Part shown: piece by piece, positions 29,384 to 36,058 of the stretch
Position numbering within the stretch: position 1 is the stretch's first letter
Layout: each line of letters begins with the position of its first letter
NCBI RefSeq assembly: GCF_000814765.1
Contig: NZ_JWIC01000007.1
Location: 1-64,000 of the forward strand
Reading direction: 5' to 3'
Origin: Pseudoalteromonas luteoviolacea
GTDB taxonomy: Bacteria; Pseudomonadota; Gammaproteobacteria; Enterobacterales; Alteromonadaceae
DNA length: 64,000 nt
Notes under the pieces: model-generated
What the model was told of the DNA's origin: nothing
Seen by the model: the letters and a program-made list of their open reading frames with translations, nothing else
The model's database searches: none
Position numbers and translations under genes: made by a program

Positions 29384-30304
29384 ATGATGATTAAGCGTGT
29401 TTTAATTACAGGTGCAAACGCAGGTTTAGGGAAAGAAGCGGCTTTGCAGCTTGCAGCACGCCCAGAGGTCGAAGTGGTTTATTTAGGCTGTCGAAATAAA
29501 CACAAAGCCGCTGCTGCGCAACAAGCACTTGAGCAAATCACAGGGCGGAATATTTTTGAGGTGCTCGAAATAGACGTCAGTAACATCGCTTCTGTTGAGC
29601 GTGCTGTACATGATTTACCGCAAAGTGTTGATGCGCTCATCATGAACGCTGGTGGCACAGGGGGAAAGCGTTTTTCAGCAATTAATAGCGCTGGCGTGAC
29701 AGAGATCTTCGCGGTGAACTTACTCGGTCACAGTGTGCTGACAGAGAGGCTTTTGAAGTGTGGCAAGCTGACACAAGTTGCCGTTTATGCAGGCTCTGAA
29801 GCTGCCAGAGGAGTACCGGAAATGGGCATGCCCAGACCGAGCTTAAGCACCTCATCTGTTGCGGAGTTTATAAGTATCTGTGATGGCTCTGCGTTTGCAA
29901 AAAACCAAGATGCAACAGCACATTATGGCCCAATCAAATACATGGGCGCGCTGTGGATGTCAGCAATGGCGAGGCGTCATCCTCATATTAAGTTTGTGAC
30001 TATGAGTCCAGGTGCGACCAAAGGCACTGAAGGGTTTAACACACTCCCGTTTATCAAACAGTATGCCATGAAAGGCATGATGCAAGTCATGTTGTGGCTT
30101 GGCAAAGTGCACCGAGTTGAGACAGGCGCAGCGCGGTACTTAACGGCGATATTTGATGCAAATTTAGAGTCAGGCCGATTTTACGCCAGTAAAAAAGGAC
30201 TAACTGGCGCGCTCAGTGCCCAGCATCATGTGTTTGCAGATTTAGATAACCCCCAGTTTCAAGACAATGCGCTGCTGGCGATTGAGCGCTTCGGTGTTAA
30301 ATAA
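29384..30304 (+). CDS. Short-chain dehydrogenase/reductase
   Basis: This 306-residue SDR has the nucleotide-binding motif TGANAGLGKEAA (residues 8-19), the NAG strand (LIMNAGGTGG) and an SDR active-site region with Tyr-x-x-x-Lys in HYGPIKYMGALWM, closer to the retinol dehydrogenase/WWOX-like group. It probably uses NADP(H) or NAD(H) on a carbonyl or alcohol. The start is ATG 29384 or 29387, both behind AAGGGG. A second, diverged copy of its last 18 codons lies at 32663-32719, beyond the peptide island, showing that this 3' end was duplicated. Confidence 0.82.
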   Translation: MMIKRVLITGANAGLGKEAALQLAARPEVEVVYLGCRNKHKAAAAQQALEQITGRNIFEVLEIDVSNIASVERAVHDLPQSVDALIMNAGGTGGKRFSAINSAGVTEIFAVNLLGHSVLTERLLKCGKLTQVAVYAGSEAARGVPEMGMPRPSLSTSSVAEFISICDGSAFAKNQDATAHYGPIKYMGALWMSAMARRHPHIKFVTMSPGATKGTEGFNTLPFIKQYAMKGMMQVMLWLGKVHRVETGAARYLTAIFDANLESGRFYASKKGLTGALSAQHHVFADLDNPQFQDNALLAIERFGVK

Positions 30305-30335
30305 AATATAAATGTCCCCAATGAGTGGGCGATGT
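30246..30335 (+). repeat. Left copy of duplicated SDR 3' end
   Basis: The last 57 bases of the SDR gene and about 30 bases after it recur, diverged, at 32663-32748. The coded ends compare as NPQFQDNALLAIERFGVK and NPPFQYNALLAIERFAVK. The two copies bracket the peptide/HTH island. Confidence 0.75.
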
Positions 30336-30343
30336 GTAGATGA

Positions 30344-30484
30344 TTATTTAGTTGGGAAGTATCCGCCAATGCGTTGCTGTCTAGGGTCAGAGCCTTTACT
30401 TGTATTACTGCCTGCAAAGATCTGTGTGAGTAGCTTTTTATCTTTAATTGGCTGTTTTTGTTGCTTTAGTTTTGTGTTTTGCAT
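30344..30484 (-). CDS. Short peptide, GSDPRQQ-motif family, copy 1
   Basis: A 46-residue ORF with AAGGA six bases before its ATG. The N-terminal half is Lys/Gln-rich (MQNTKLKQQKQPIKDKKLL) and reads like a leader. Then comes TQIFAG, followed by SNTSKGSDPRQQRIGG and YFPTK. Two further ORFs on the same strand (31237-31401, 31594-31752) share the arrangement [Q][VI][FY]A(A)G, seven or eight residues, KGS[GD]PRQQ and a Tyr/Pro-containing tail. The leader/AG/short-core plan resembles double-glycine-type precursors of secreted peptides. No modification or C39 transport enzyme is visible nearby. This copy is the most diverged and lacks the FQGG end. Confidence 0.68.
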   Translation of the reverse strand: MQNTKLKQQKQPIKDKKLLTQIFAGSNTSKGSDPRQQRIGGYFPTK

Positions 30485-30506
30485 ATCAGTCCTTTATGCG
30501 TTTTTT

Positions 30507-30527
30507 AAGGCGCAAAAACTGCGCCTT
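30507..30527 (-). other. Perfect hairpin in 5' leader of peptide copy 1
   Basis: AAGGCGC and GCGCCTT form a seven-pair stem across a seven-base loop, 23 bases upstream of the copy 1 start and about 100 bases after the membrane-protein stop. Neither strand has a T run after the stem, so it is not a standard terminator. It could be a processing or attenuation element. Confidence 0.45.
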
Positions 30528-30630
30528 GGTAGTGGATTATTTGGTAGGCTTAATGTGAAGCTATTCTCTATTAACATACTCATTAGCTAGATAATAAAAA
30601 ATAAATGCTAATCGTGTTTTTTAGTGAGCT

Positions 30631-31236
30631 TCACTCTTTTTCAACTGAGAGTGCTTCTTCTGAGCGGTGGGCATACACACTGGCGAACAAACAAATGCCA
30701 GCCAAACTCAGCAATATTGAATTATAAATTTCTAGATTGTAATACATATGTGTGACTTCCCAAAGATGGCGAACTTCCTCTTCAGGGAACCCGAGCCTAT
30801 CCAAATTACGTATGAAGTTTTCACCTAATGCGTATAAGTCTACAAAAAGGTAAAGCATAAACACATAAAATAAGCTGTTTGCCATATCAAATAGCTTTGG
30901 CTCTTCTCTTAAAAAATAAACTGCTGACCTCCTACAGTATAAACAGATACATAGATTTAATATTAATGAAGAAGAAAAATACCAAGTGTTTTCTGTAAAG
31001 CCAGTATATTTTCCATATACAAAGTTATCCAGCGCTGCAATTGTTATAATCTCAATTAGCGTGAATACTATCAAGTATAGAATAAATATATTCATTTTTG
31101 GCAAGTGGGTTGTTTTATAAAAAGCAAAAGCCAAACAGACTATAAATATACTTCCTTCATAAATAGGCATGTTCATGCTGTAAATGGCAAAACCAACCGC
31201 GATAAAGATAAGCAATAGCTTGGTAAATGGTTTCAC
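30631..31236 (-). CDS. Multi-pass membrane protein coupled to peptide copy 2
   Basis: This 201-residue protein has about six hydrophobic segments and a charged C-terminal tail (RSEEALSVEKE). No known family is recognised. Its GTG start at 31234-31236 abuts the TGA of peptide copy 2 with no gap. Its ribosome site AAGGAGG is formed by the last codons (Gln-Gly-Gly) of the peptide, so the two must be translationally coupled. A truncated second copy of its N-terminus follows peptide copy 3 at 31469-31593, showing that peptide plus membrane protein moves as a cassette. An immunity or export partner of the peptide is a reasonable guess, not shown. Confidence 0.72.
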   Translation of the reverse strand: MKPFTKLLLIFIAVGFAIYSMNMPIYEGSIFIVCLAFAFYKTTHLPKMNIFILYLIVFTLIEIITIAALDNFVYGKYTGFTENTWYFSSSLILNLCICLYCRRSAVYFLREEPKLFDMANSLFYVFMLYLFVDLYALGENFIRNLDRLGFPEEEVRHLWEVTHMYYNLEIYNSILLSLAGICLFASVYAHRSEEALSVEKE

Positions 31237-31401
31237 TCAACCTCCTTGGAATTCATTTTGGGTAATCGTTACTGGCGGATAGTCAATGTCTACGCTTTGT
31301 TGCCTAGGTCCTGAACCTTTACCTGCGGTCAATCCAGCAGCATAAACTTGTTTGAGCTGATCTTTATTATTGATCAGGTATTTTATTTTCATTTTTTTCA
31401 T
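31237..31401 (-). CDS. Short peptide, GSGPRQQ-motif family, copy 2
   Basis: A 54-residue ORF: basic leader MKKMKIKYLINNKDQLKQ, VYAAG, then LTAGKGSGPRQQSVDIDYPP and a tail ending NEFQGG. It is close to copy 3 (31594-31752), with conserved positions throughout and few gaps, so selection on the protein is likely. The start ATG follows AGAGG. The final Gln-Gly-Gly codons double as the ribosome site of the downstream membrane-protein gene. The putative mature part after AAG would be about 31 residues, rich in Gly/Pro/Gln and lacking Cys. Confidence 0.72.
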   Translation of the reverse strand: MKKMKIKYLINNKDQLKQVYAAGLTAGKGSGPRQQSVDIDYPPVTITQNEFQGG

Positions 31402-31468
31402 CAGAGGCCTCTAGTTCGGGTTCTTTTTCGATACAAGCGTTATTGTATTTTCCAGCAACTCCAGCCAT
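31367..31468 (-). pseudogene. Duplicated C-terminal fragment of the HTH gene
   Basis: The frame reads MAGVAGKYNNACIEKEPELE and on to a TAA at 31367-31369, nearly identical to the C-terminal part of the HTH protein at 31721-32041. It lacks the DNA-binding domain. It is fused at 31468/31469 to a fragment of the membrane-protein gene, which marks the junction of a tandem duplication. Confidence 0.75.
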
Positions 31469-31593
31469 GAGTCGTTTTATAAAAAGCAAAAGCCAAACAG
31501 GCTATAAACATACTTCCTTCATAAATACGCGTTTTCATGCTATAAACATACTTCCTTCATAAATACGCGTTTTCATGCTGTAAATGGTTTCAC
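31469..31593 (-). pseudogene. Truncated duplicate of the membrane-protein gene
   Basis: Directly after peptide copy 3 the minus strand reads GTG AAA CCA TTT ACA GCA TGA, matching the first codons of the intact membrane protein before a premature stop. It then reads in another frame IYEGSMFIACLAFAFYKTTH, matching intact residues IYEGSIFIVCLAFAFYKTTH. The rest is missing. It contains a perfect 38-bp tandem repeat (31504-31541, 31542-31579). Confidence 0.75.
31504..31579. repeat. Perfect 38-bp tandem duplication
   Basis: Two identical, directly adjacent 38-base units (31504-31541 and 31542-31579), starting ATAAACATACTTCCTTCATA, lie inside the truncated membrane-gene copy. Confidence 0.9.
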
Positions 31594-31752
31594 TCAACCT
31601 CCTTGGAAATCATCTGGAATAATCGTTACTGGCGGATAGCCAATGGCTACGCTTTGTTGCCTGGGCCCAGAACCTTTAGCTGAAGTATATCCAGCAAATA
31701 CCTGTTTAAGTTGATTATTATTAATCTTTTGTTTTATCTTCATTTTTTTCAT
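31594..31752 (-). CDS. Short peptide, GSGPRQQ-motif family, copy 3
   Basis: A 52-residue ORF: leader MKKMKIKQKINNNQLKQ, VFAG, then YTSAKGSGPRQQSVAIGYPP and a tail ending DDFQGG. The start overlaps the last 32 bases of the HTH gene in another frame, with AGAGG upstream, so it is probably translated from the HTH transcript. It shares with copy 2 the FQGG end that encodes a ribosome site, but the membrane gene it once served is truncated. The leader pattern LKQVFAG resembles L-x-x-V-x-G-G-type leaders, with AG in place of GG. No Cys, so no lantibiotic-like Cys bridges are possible. Confidence 0.72.
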   Translation of the reverse strand: MKKMKIKQKINNNQLKQVFAGYTSAKGSGPRQQSVAIGYPPVTIIPDDFQGG

Positions 31753-32041
31753 CAGAGGCCTCTAATTGGGGTTCTTTTTCGATACAAGCGTTATTGTATT
31801 TTCCAGCAACTCCAGCCATGGAGGCCAAAAAACCGTACACATCTATCTTACACCCATTGTGTAATTTAGTTAACACGCTTTGAGGAAACTCAGACGTCCC
31901 ATTTAGGTAGTTATTCATTGTACTGCGTGACACACCCGCTTTTTTGCAACCTTTTGAAACAGAGCCTTGTTTTGCAATGAGTTCTTTCCTTACAAAGTGC
32001 CTCAGCTTTTCCCCGAATTTAAACGGGTCAATTTCATCCAT
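31721..32041 (-). CDS. HTH DNA-binding protein heading the peptide operon
   Basis: This 106-residue protein has a helix-turn-helix in residues about 24-60 (GSVSKGCKKAGVSRSTMNNY, followed by a short recognition helix end and SEFPQSVLTKL). The C-terminal half is acidic and probably disordered. It is the first gene of the minus-strand peptide operon and overlaps peptide copy 3. It is divergent from another HTH gene at 32207, with a palindrome (32134-32146) in the shared promoter region. Likely an autoregulator of the peptide genes; the target is inferred from position. Confidence 0.72.
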   Translation of the reverse strand: MDEIDPFKFGEKLRHFVRKELIAKQGSVSKGCKKAGVSRSTMNNYLNGTSEFPQSVLTKLHNGCKIDVYGFLASMAGVAGKYNNACIEKEPQLEASDEKNEDKTKD

Positions 32042-32133
32042 AACCTAAACACCAGATTAAAAATTAAATGCATGTTAACTTCTTGTGTTTGTTTTATCAA
32101 CAAATGTTGGTGGTGGTAATTGTAATTAAGTTG

Positions 32134-32146
32134 TCCAGATTCTGGA
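32134..32146. promoter_or_regulatory. Palindrome in divergent HTH promoter region
   Basis: TCCAGATTCTGGA is a perfect 6-1-6 inverted repeat lying between the divergent HTH genes. Its size and position suit an operator for one of the two XRE-type proteins. No binding data exist. Confidence 0.45.
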
Positions 32147-32206
32147 ACACGGGTTCTGTTAAATTGTGTGTACTCATTATTTTATAAGGTTTGGAAGGAA
32201 ATCATC

Positions 32207-32542
32207 ATGACCTTTGAATACGCTATTGAATCCAATTATACGACGACTGACTGTACGACGAAGAGAAGCTTCATACATAATAGGCCGGCAAGGCAGCTAC
32301 GTGTGTCGCAGTTTAAAATGAATATGCAAAAATCAATTCGCCGATTAAGAAAAAGCAAAAAATTAACGCAAAGGCAGCTGGGTAATATTCTGGGTGTTGA
32401 TCAGGCGACCATCAGTAATTTTGAGAGTGGCAAAACGATTATGACGTTAGATTTAGCCTATGAGCTTATTCTCGTTTTTGGCTGTGACTTTTATGTTGAG
32501 TGTGATTTATCCGGGATTATGAGTTTACCTAAAGCCAGTTAG
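32207..32542 (+). CDS. XRE-family transcriptional regulator
   Basis: This 111-residue protein contains a C-terminal Cro/CI helix-turn-helix (RRLRKSKKLTQRQLGNILGV, then DQATISNFESGK and a last helix). I start at ATG 32207, which has AAGGAA eight bases upstream; an earlier in-frame ATG at 32168 lacks one. The N-terminal 45 residues are not conserved in any family I know. It is divergent from the peptide operon and close to the right edge of the island, so it may control the peptide genes. Confidence 0.78.
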   Translation: MTFEYAIESNYTTTDCTTKRSFIHNRPARQLRVSQFKMNMQKSIRRLRKSKKLTQRQLGNILGVDQATISNFESGKTIMTLDLAYELILVFGCDFYVECDLSGIMSLPKAS

Positions 32543-32662
32543 AGATATATTCAATCTTGTTTAAATAGCACTGTGCAAATCCATTATAAAAAACAAGTTC
32601 TGTATATAACTTGTGTTATGGCTTGGCAAGTTGCTCAGCATTATTTATTTGCCGGAAGTTAA

Positions 32663-32748
32663 ATAACCCACCGTTTCAATACAACGCCTTGCTGGCGATT
32701 GAGCGTTTTGCTGTGAAATAAAAACGCCCACATTAAGTGGGCGGTGTG
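32663..32748 (+). repeat. Right copy of duplicated SDR 3' end
   Basis: A diverged copy of the SDR gene's last 18 codons plus its stop and trailing bases (see 30246-30335). It has no reading frame upstream, so it is only a 3' remnant. Its trailing hairpin now also serves as the minus-strand terminator of the nfeD operon. Confidence 0.75.
32720..32743 (-). terminator. Intrinsic terminator of nfeD/SPFH operon
   Basis: On the minus strand CGCCCAC pairs with GTGGGCG across a five-base loop and is followed by TTTTT. It lies 30 bases after the NfeD-like gene. Confidence 0.85.
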
Positions 32749-32773
32749 TTTAGCGTGACTCTGTAAAGTCGTA

Positions 32774-33229
32774 TTATTCAGCAGGTGCGACCCAGAGTAC
32801 GCCGACGGACTTTTCGACGACCTTCACTTGCACGCCTTTTTCGATTTCTGTTTTACTTTTCAATTGCCATTGAATACCTGAATATTGATAAAAGACGGGG
32901 CTTTCATTGTTCAGGTCTTGCTCCAGCGTAAAACTAATATCTGCAAAGTCACTGTCTACTTTTTTGCTATCTTGTTGTAACTGCATTGCTTTGAGTGGTT
33001 TCCATAACACACCAGCAAGTAAGGCTGTCAGCACACCATTTATCCATGCGGCATTTAATAAACTGGGCTCAACAAGCCCAAAGTACATAAATATACCGCT
33101 GGTGATGAGGGATAAACCTAAGAAAAACAGTACAAAGGTTGCAAACCCCAAGATAATGACTTCAATGCAAAGTGCAACTAGGCCAAAGATGATCAGTGCT
33201 TGGGGTAGATTGTCAGTTATAAACGCCAT
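32774..33229 (-). CDS. NfeD-like membrane protein
   Basis: This 151-residue protein has two or three transmembrane helices (about 10-30, 32-50 and 58-78) followed by an OB-fold-like domain ending SVGVLWVAPAE, as in short NfeD homologues (YbbK-partner type). It is coded directly after the SPFH/stomatin gene with a 3-base gap, the standard pairing of the family. The pair forms membrane microdomain complexes linked to membrane quality control. Confidence 0.85.
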   Translation of the reverse strand: MAFITDNLPQALIIFGLVALCIEVIILGFATFVLFFLGLSLITSGIFMYFGLVEPSLLNAAWINGVLTALLAGVLWKPLKAMQLQQDSKKVDSDFADISFTLEQDLNNESPVFYQYSGIQWQLKSKTEIEKGVQVKVVEKSVGVLWVAPAE

Positions 33230-33232
33230 AAC

Positions 33233-34186
33233 TTACCCATTTCTCTTGCTATTTAATGTGTTAATTATAGACATTCCCTGAGCGACAAGAGAGCTCGCAT
33301 CAGTGCCGTTGTCAGGAAGTAAGACAACGGAAGACTCTTTTGCGATGGCTTCTTTCGCAGAGATTGCCTTAGTGGCTAAATCAAGTTGTATGGCTTTTTG
33401 ACCTTCTTCAGTATTGGCGGCCTCACCGACTTTTTTAAGTGCATCAGCTTGTGCTTCTGCGACGGCAATAATGGCTTTGGCTTCACCTTCCGCTTTGAGA
33501 ATTTGCTCGGCTTTTTCAGCTTCAGCGGCGAGTACTTGGGCTTGCTTTTTACCCTCAGCAACATTGATTTCGGCTTGACGGTCACCTTCAGACTCTAAAA
33601 TTTGTGCGCGCTTAACACGCTCTGCTTTCATTTGCGCTTCCATGGCTTCCATCACTGAATTTGGTGGCACAATATCTTTGATTTCATAACGCAGGACTTG
33701 AATACCCCAAGGTTCAGAGGCCGCATTGATGGCCGTTACTATATTGGTATTGAGCATGTCACGTTCTTCAAACGTTTTGTCCAACTCCATTTTACCCAGC
33801 TCACTACGCATGGTCGTTTGCGCTAATTGTGTTACCGCAAACACATAATCATCGACGCCGTATGTTGCTTTGTATGGATCAAGGACTCTGAAATAAAGTA
33901 CTCCGTCTACCACAAGCGAGATGTTATCGCGGGTGATCGCTGATTGAGAAGGCACATCAGTCGCTTGTTCTTTTAAGCTTCTATCGGCAGCGACTTGATC
34001 GATAAAGGGGATGATAAAGTTTAAACCAGCTTCTTTAGTAGATTGGTATTTACCAAAACGCTCAATGATCCAAGCGCGATTTTGCGGTACAAACTTGATT
34101 GAACCTTTTAAGATAAAAATGACGAAAATCAGCAATACTGCTTCGATGGTGAACAAAAAGTTCAGTATTGTGGTAACTGGATCCAT
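33233..34186 (-). CDS. SPFH/band 7 (stomatin-like) protein
   Basis: This 317-residue protein has an N-terminal membrane anchor (about 8-28), the SPFH domain starting VPQNRAWIIERFGKYQST and containing the paraslipin hallmark YEIKDIVPP, and a long coiled coil rich in Ala/Glu (AEGKKQAQVLAAEAEKAEQ). It corresponds to E. coli QmcA/YbbK. It oligomerises in the inner membrane and scaffolds proteases and lipids. It is the first gene of the operon with the NfeD-like gene, with AGGAG upstream of the ATG. Confidence 0.9.
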   Translation of the reverse strand: MDPVTTILNFLFTIEAVLLIFVIFILKGSIKFVPQNRAWIIERFGKYQSTKEAGLNFIIPFIDQVAADRSLKEQATDVPSQSAITRDNISLVVDGVLYFRVLDPYKATYGVDDYVFAVTQLAQTTMRSELGKMELDKTFEERDMLNTNIVTAINAASEPWGIQVLRYEIKDIVPPNSVMEAMEAQMKAERVKRAQILESEGDRQAEINVAEGKKQAQVLAAEAEKAEQILKAEGEAKAIIAVAEAQADALKKVGEAANTEEGQKAIQLDLATKAISAKEAIAKESSVVLLPDNGTDASSLVAQGMSIINTLNSKRNG

Positions 34187-34335
34187 AAGAAAATACTCCT
34201 TTTTTATGCAATTGCTATAACAATAGCATGATGTTGACTAGAGTTAAATTGGACAGGCTTGTTGTCATTTTTTTGTTATACAGTTTACCTAACATAGATA
34301 CTAAGAGTAGTTTTAACTTTACGAGGCACAGAGAA

Positions 34336-34956
34336 ATGAGTGCGCAGTACTATGAGCAAAATGCATTAAAGCTAGCAAAGCTATATCAGTCAGACAACTT
34401 TGAGTCATTACATGCCAATTGGTTGACCCATTTAATTCCATATTTACGAAAGCAAACAGTACAGTTTTTGGATATTGGTGCGGGGGCTGGACGAGACGCT
34501 AAGTTTATCGTCGAGCAAAACCAAGAAGCTGAAGTGGTCGCTGTGGAACCTGTTAGCTCGCTCAACAGATTAGGGCAAGCTTATACTAGGGAGCTTCCTA
34601 TCACTTGGTTACGAGATGAGTTACCTTGTCTTTATGAGGTAAAAAAACGATACGAATCTTTTGATGTAATTTTGGTGAGTTCTGTTTTTAATTATTTGGA
34701 CGACAGCGCTTGTGTTCAAGCGCTGATCACAATTAGGCACTTACTGAAGCCGCAAGGCTTGTTAATTGTAAAGCTCCGTCATTGCGAAGATCGCGTGCAT
34801 TTAACTCAGCGTGGCCTAAGTAATATCAATGCTGAAGTACTCATTGCCATGGCCGACAGTGCTGATCTCACTCTAGAGCTTTTGACTGATCTTGAGCCAG
34901 ATGCACAAGGCAGAGCCCATACAACTTGGCAAACGTTATTATTTAAGCCGACATAG
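34336..34956 (+). CDS. Class I SAM-dependent methyltransferase
   Basis: This 206-residue enzyme has the SAM-binding loop VQFLDIGAGAGRDAKFI (motif I), the acidic end of strand 2 in VVAVEP, and the motif IV region FDVILVSSVFNYL. I start at ATG 34336, where homology-like sequence (SAQYYEQNALKLAKLY) begins; the open frame to 34228 reads as a hydrophobic, unrelated extension. The substrate is unknown. It converges on the nudB gene, whose stop is 31 bases on. Confidence 0.82.
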   Translation: MSAQYYEQNALKLAKLYQSDNFESLHANWLTHLIPYLRKQTVQFLDIGAGAGRDAKFIVEQNQEAEVVAVEPVSSLNRLGQAYTRELPITWLRDELPCLYEVKKRYESFDVILVSSVFNYLDDSACVQALITIRHLLKPQGLLIVKLRHCEDRVHLTQRGLSNINAEVLIAMADSADLTLELLTDLEPDAQGRAHTTWQTLLFKPT

Positions 34957-34986
34957 CTGCATGATATATATAGCATTAGTATAAAA

Positions 34987-35426
34987 CTATATCGCGAGTA
35001 TCTCTTTTTGGTTACTCGCTGACCATACTTTATCTGCGGCCTGTTGTTGGTCCAGCCAAACATAGTCAGTGTGCTCTTCATCACACAAGGTAACTTGGAT
35101 ATCATTGGGGACGCACACGCTGAAGACATGTTCACAATTAATGAGCGCGTTACTTTCGTAGCGATAGCGCCATTGTGGCCTAATCTCATAATGATTGATG
35201 ACGTCGTGTGATTTAATGTTTAGTCCTAGGGTGTGTGCATCAATACCGTTTCTTCCTTAAGTTCCCGATAAGCCGTTGTTAACGGCTGCTCTCCACGGTC
35301 GACCCCGCCAGTTACAGATTGCCAAAAATCAGGGTCATCTTTTCTTTGTAGAATTAAAAATTGTTTATTTTGATTGTATATAACGACGAGTACAGAAATG
35401 GGTTGGCGTAACATTATATTTTCCAT
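34987..35426 (-). CDS. nudB: Dihydroneopterin triphosphate diphosphatase, frameshifted
   Basis: This is a Nudix hydrolase of 146 residues when one base is restored near 35243. It opens MLRQPISVLVVIYNQ with RKDDPDFWQSVTGGVDRGE, very close to E. coli NudB. The Nudix box runs from GGVDRGEQ through RELKEET; after the frame change it continues GIDAHTLGLNIKSHDVINHY and ends WSASNQKEILAI. NudB removes pyrophosphate from dihydroneopterin triphosphate in folate synthesis. Starts at 35426 or 35414 are possible. The lesion directly after the catalytic box would abolish function if real. Confidence 0.85.
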
Positions 35427-35502
35427 GAGGATGTGTACCAAATTATTATAACAAATTGATACGCAGGAAGGGGGAGTTAAGGTTATAAAACAATAAAAAA
35501 AA

Positions 35503-35520
35503 GGCAGGCAAACGCCTGCC
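35503..35520 (-). terminator. Minus-strand intrinsic terminator upstream of nudB
   Basis: GGCAGGC pairs with GCCTGCC across AAAC; on the minus strand it is followed by eight T. It would end a transcript coming from the right, yet no intact minus-strand gene is present there, only possible broken peptide codons. Confidence 0.8.
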
Positions 35521-36058
35521 CAATCTCCAATAGCAATAATCTTTGCCAAGGAAATACCCAATAAACCAATATCCTTATCAGTAAGCTCTACTTCTCGGGA
35601 GTTCTAGGAGTCACTTAAAAAGGTGGTGTCTCCAAAGGAACAACTTCATCCTACATGGATGTTTTTAAAATGTAAACCATTTTGGGGTAAAAATTGTAAA
35701 TGTGTACATTTTGTGTTTTTTGTTCTTTTTGTTGTATTTTTATGCGTTTTTTCATATGGGTTGAAAAAATCTATTATTTACAGTGCTATAAAAATACTCA
35801 AAGTAAGATTGTTACAGTTGGTACATTTATTGGGTACTTAACTGTGTTTGTATGGTAATGAAAATAAGGGTTAATTTTATTGGGGATATTTATGTTTGTA
35901 TTAATTATTTTATTTTGTTAAATAATTGTGTTTTAACTTGGTGTCGTAGGGGCCAATTTAAGCGCACTAGATGCTTGCAAGGCAGGCTGTGAGCCAGCGC
36001 AGAAATTCTGTGGTCTAGCTTGGTTTTCAGTATGTTCTATACATGCTTAAACTAGAAC
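35521..36058. other. Gap with possible decayed small gene
   Basis: On the minus strand, just before the terminator at 35503-35520, two protein-like pieces appear in different frames: DEVVPLETPPF (about 35613-35648) and SREVELTDKDIGLLGISLAK then IIAIGDW (about 35523-35600). A stop and a frame change separate them. They could be one broken short gene ending at that terminator. The rest, to 36058, is very T-rich and holds no gene I can support. Confidence 0.25.

Noticed and set aside
30312..30590. 92-codon + strand ORF opposite peptide copy 1
   Set aside because: It is Cys/Phe-rich and shows no start signal, while the minus strand here has a conserved peptide with a ribosome site. Treated as a shadow.
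32907..33598. Plus-strand ORFs opposite nfeD and the SPFH gene
   Set aside because: Antisense shadows of well-recognised genes with no ribosome site or domain.
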